Source: Pycnopodia helianthoides
Taxonomy: Eukaryota > Echinodermata > Asteroidea > Forcipulatida > Asteriidae
DNA length: 64,000 bases
Direction: 5' to 3'
Assembly (NCBI GenBank): GCA_032158295.1
Contig: CM063256.1
Coordinates: 8,343,725 to 8,407,724, forward strand
The notes under the pieces were generated by a model, which was not told the DNA's origin, did not search any database, and saw only the letters and a program-made list of their open reading frames with translations. Made by a program: the position numbers and the translations under genes. Positions 60,601 through 63,600 of the stretch are shown in pieces. The number at the start of each line of letters is the position of its first letter. Position 1 is the stretch's first letter.

Positions 60601-63600
60601 AGGGCGCTCTGTATCGCGAAACGGTCGTACAGACCCCTCAACACATGTAGACAAATACTGCCATATTATAAGAACATTGTTATTGTTGGTCAATCCTAAT
60701 TAAGCTGTTGAGGGCGCACTGATTTGTGAATCGGTCGCATTGACCCTTGAACACATCTAGACAAAAACTGCCCTCTGATGAGAACTTTGGGTTGAACAAA
60801 GAAAAACTAACCATAGCGAGACTTGAACCTGCGACCTCCAAATGAATGCGACGGTGCTCTAACAACTGAGCTAACAGTATCTAGCCCTATGTTGGTGTTT
60901 TCCGTATTTTGTCAATATCTTTGTTTGAGGGTGCCTGTCCGAAGCCATTTAATCTGTGATCCCGTAAAGCCAGGGATCACACCCAAACCTACGATACAAC
61001 CTGGGAAGCGGCAGCAGAGGGAATAGAGATGTTTGATTGAATGATCTTCTTTGTGTTGTTTTATTTTAGACGTATTAGACCATGCAGACAACACCCTGAT
61101 AGAGAGACTATCACCAGAAACAGTAATAGCAAGTATACAACATCCGGACAGTGGAGAAAATGTGCAATGGAAGTAAGTGAAGTCCTTCAGGCATGTCAAA
61201 ATGTTAAATGTAAACAAATCTTATGCACCTACTCTGTTTCTTATGGTCAGAAGTGCATTGACTCAAGCTCTGGGCCCAATTTAATAGAGCTGCTTAAAGG
61301 AACACGTTGCCTTCGGGTTGGGTGCTGTTGGGCGTTTTTGGGCTATAACAAGCGTTTGATGTATAATGAGCACGGACGGAAAGATGTTTAAAAAGTAGAA
61401 TATAATGATCCACACCAACGTGCCTTAGAAATGCTTCGCTTTTGATAACTTTCGCGAAACAAAACGCTCCGCCATTTATGGGAGTCAATATTTTGACTCC
61501 CAAAAATGGTGGACAAGTCTTATTTCTAGTCGCAGCTGTTGAACTACGACTGAGCAATTATTTTATTAAAAATGTTACGATTACCATCTGTTTATTGTAT
61601 TCCAATAAATATCCAGTTAATAAATGAATGAAAAAAAGAAAGAAAAAACATACGTTAAATAATTAAGTAGCAAGTCCCCACGTCTCGGTCCGTCCGGGCG
61701 TCCAGGGACGTACCAGCGGCAGCAAAACCCCGCGGCCATACCACCCATAGACTTCCCCCTGCATGCTGCAGTAGACGACGCGAAGACAGGGTTCTCGTAC
61801 AATGTATGATTTTAGCGTGGCCAACCTAGTAACACCGTTGTTTGTGTGGTGTAAGAAGGTCTGGTACCCGTTACTGTTATTGCATCGACAGTCGTATTGA
61901 CGGCTTGAAAAACGTATACATTTCGCGGGTCATGTCTCGGGGGTCAGAGGTCAATGTTTGTTTTTTTTAATTACCATTCACTAATTATAACACATTAAAG
62001 GTGTTTTATTGCAAGAACAACTCTTAATAAGTATAAGCAACACCTCCAAACAGTAAAATTTCATGAGATTTGAAAGCAACGTGTTCCTTTAAGCACAAAA
62101 GTAAACACAACAAAATTATGCTTACCAGAATAAGGTTACCGGCCAAATTACCATGTCACATGTACAATTTTTGACTGGTGTCCTGCTGATTTCTGCTCAG
62201 CAGAAAATTTTTAAGCAATATTTTCTGCTTAAGCAGCTCTATGAAATTGGTCCGGCTGGCTAGTTCATTGCTTCCAAAAGCTACATGTAAACCACTGCCT
62301 GCACTGCAAGTTATAAAATGTGGAATAGTATTTTGGCTGGTAACCTTATCCTGGTAAGCAAAATTTGGTTGTGCTTAGCTACTTTTTGTGCTTAAACAGC
62401 TCTATGAAATTGGGCCCAGGACCAACTTGACATTATTTTGACAGGTCCTCAGAAGTTATATGTAGCATTGGGCTAGTGGAACACCGTTAAGGGAAAACGC
62501 TGGGTTGCAAGCAAGGCGATCCATGCATGGTGTAAAACTCTATCAGGATTGCGCCGTTTACTACAATTTGCAAATTTATAACGACATGCATGGAGTGCTT
62601 GACGTATAGCCCAGGGCCAAGTTTTGTGCAAGAACTATCGTTGACCATAGTTTGACTAAGTTAGCCCGAACTCTGTCTAGTCGACCATAGTTGGACTACA
62701 CTAGTTGACTATTTGGAACCAGCCTACTGGGCATGGTCACATTGCTGGTTATCAATAGCCGTTTTCATAGCACAGTGCAGAGTGGACCAGTTATCAGAAA
62801 ATGAAAACGTACGTTGAGCCGCCGGTCGCACTAAAATTACATGACTTGAGTTGTTCACACTTGAAATTTCAATTCAATTCAATTCAATTTTGTGCGCATG
62901 CCCTGTGTATGTCACTAAGCAGCCACTACTAAACCATTCGTGCGTGAACTTGACCCTAGCTGGTGCCTTCAAAGTGGATTTTGGTGCCATGGAAGCATAA
63001 TGACCTATATTTGGGGGGAGGGGGAGTGGGAAGTGAGGTGTGATTCAGTGGAATGTATGGTTTTCAAAAATATTTCAGTAAATATAATTTGAGTTTTTTT
63101 TTTGTATTGTTCAATTTGACAGAGTATCCCAGGTTCCAGCCCTTGAGATTGAGAAGTTTATCGAGGAAGTCAAGTAAGTCAGAAATATGTAGATGAACAC
63201 CAAGGCGTAATTTTTGACTCGTCGCCTTTTTTGTTTTGGGCTTAATCTCATAGTTGAGATCTGGAAATCTAAGGCTAGGACTGGGAGGGCCAACTGGGAC
63301 AAGACGTTTCTGCATAATGTGGCGTGTCTTGGTCGAGCGGTGGAGAGCACCGGACTCAAGCTCTGGTGTTTCTGATCAGCAGAGTGCGGATTCGAGTCCT
63401 GGTCGTGACACTTGTGTTCTTGAGCAACATACTTCACCATTATTGCTTCGTCCTTTGGATGGGACGTAAAGCCATTGGTCCCGTGTGTTGTGATTAAGTA
63501 GCCTGAAAAGTCTATTAAAGTCTACACCATGTGTACATGTCGGTTAGCCCTTTTCCTTGATAAAATGTTCCTACTTTTTAACAAGGACCAAATATTACGC

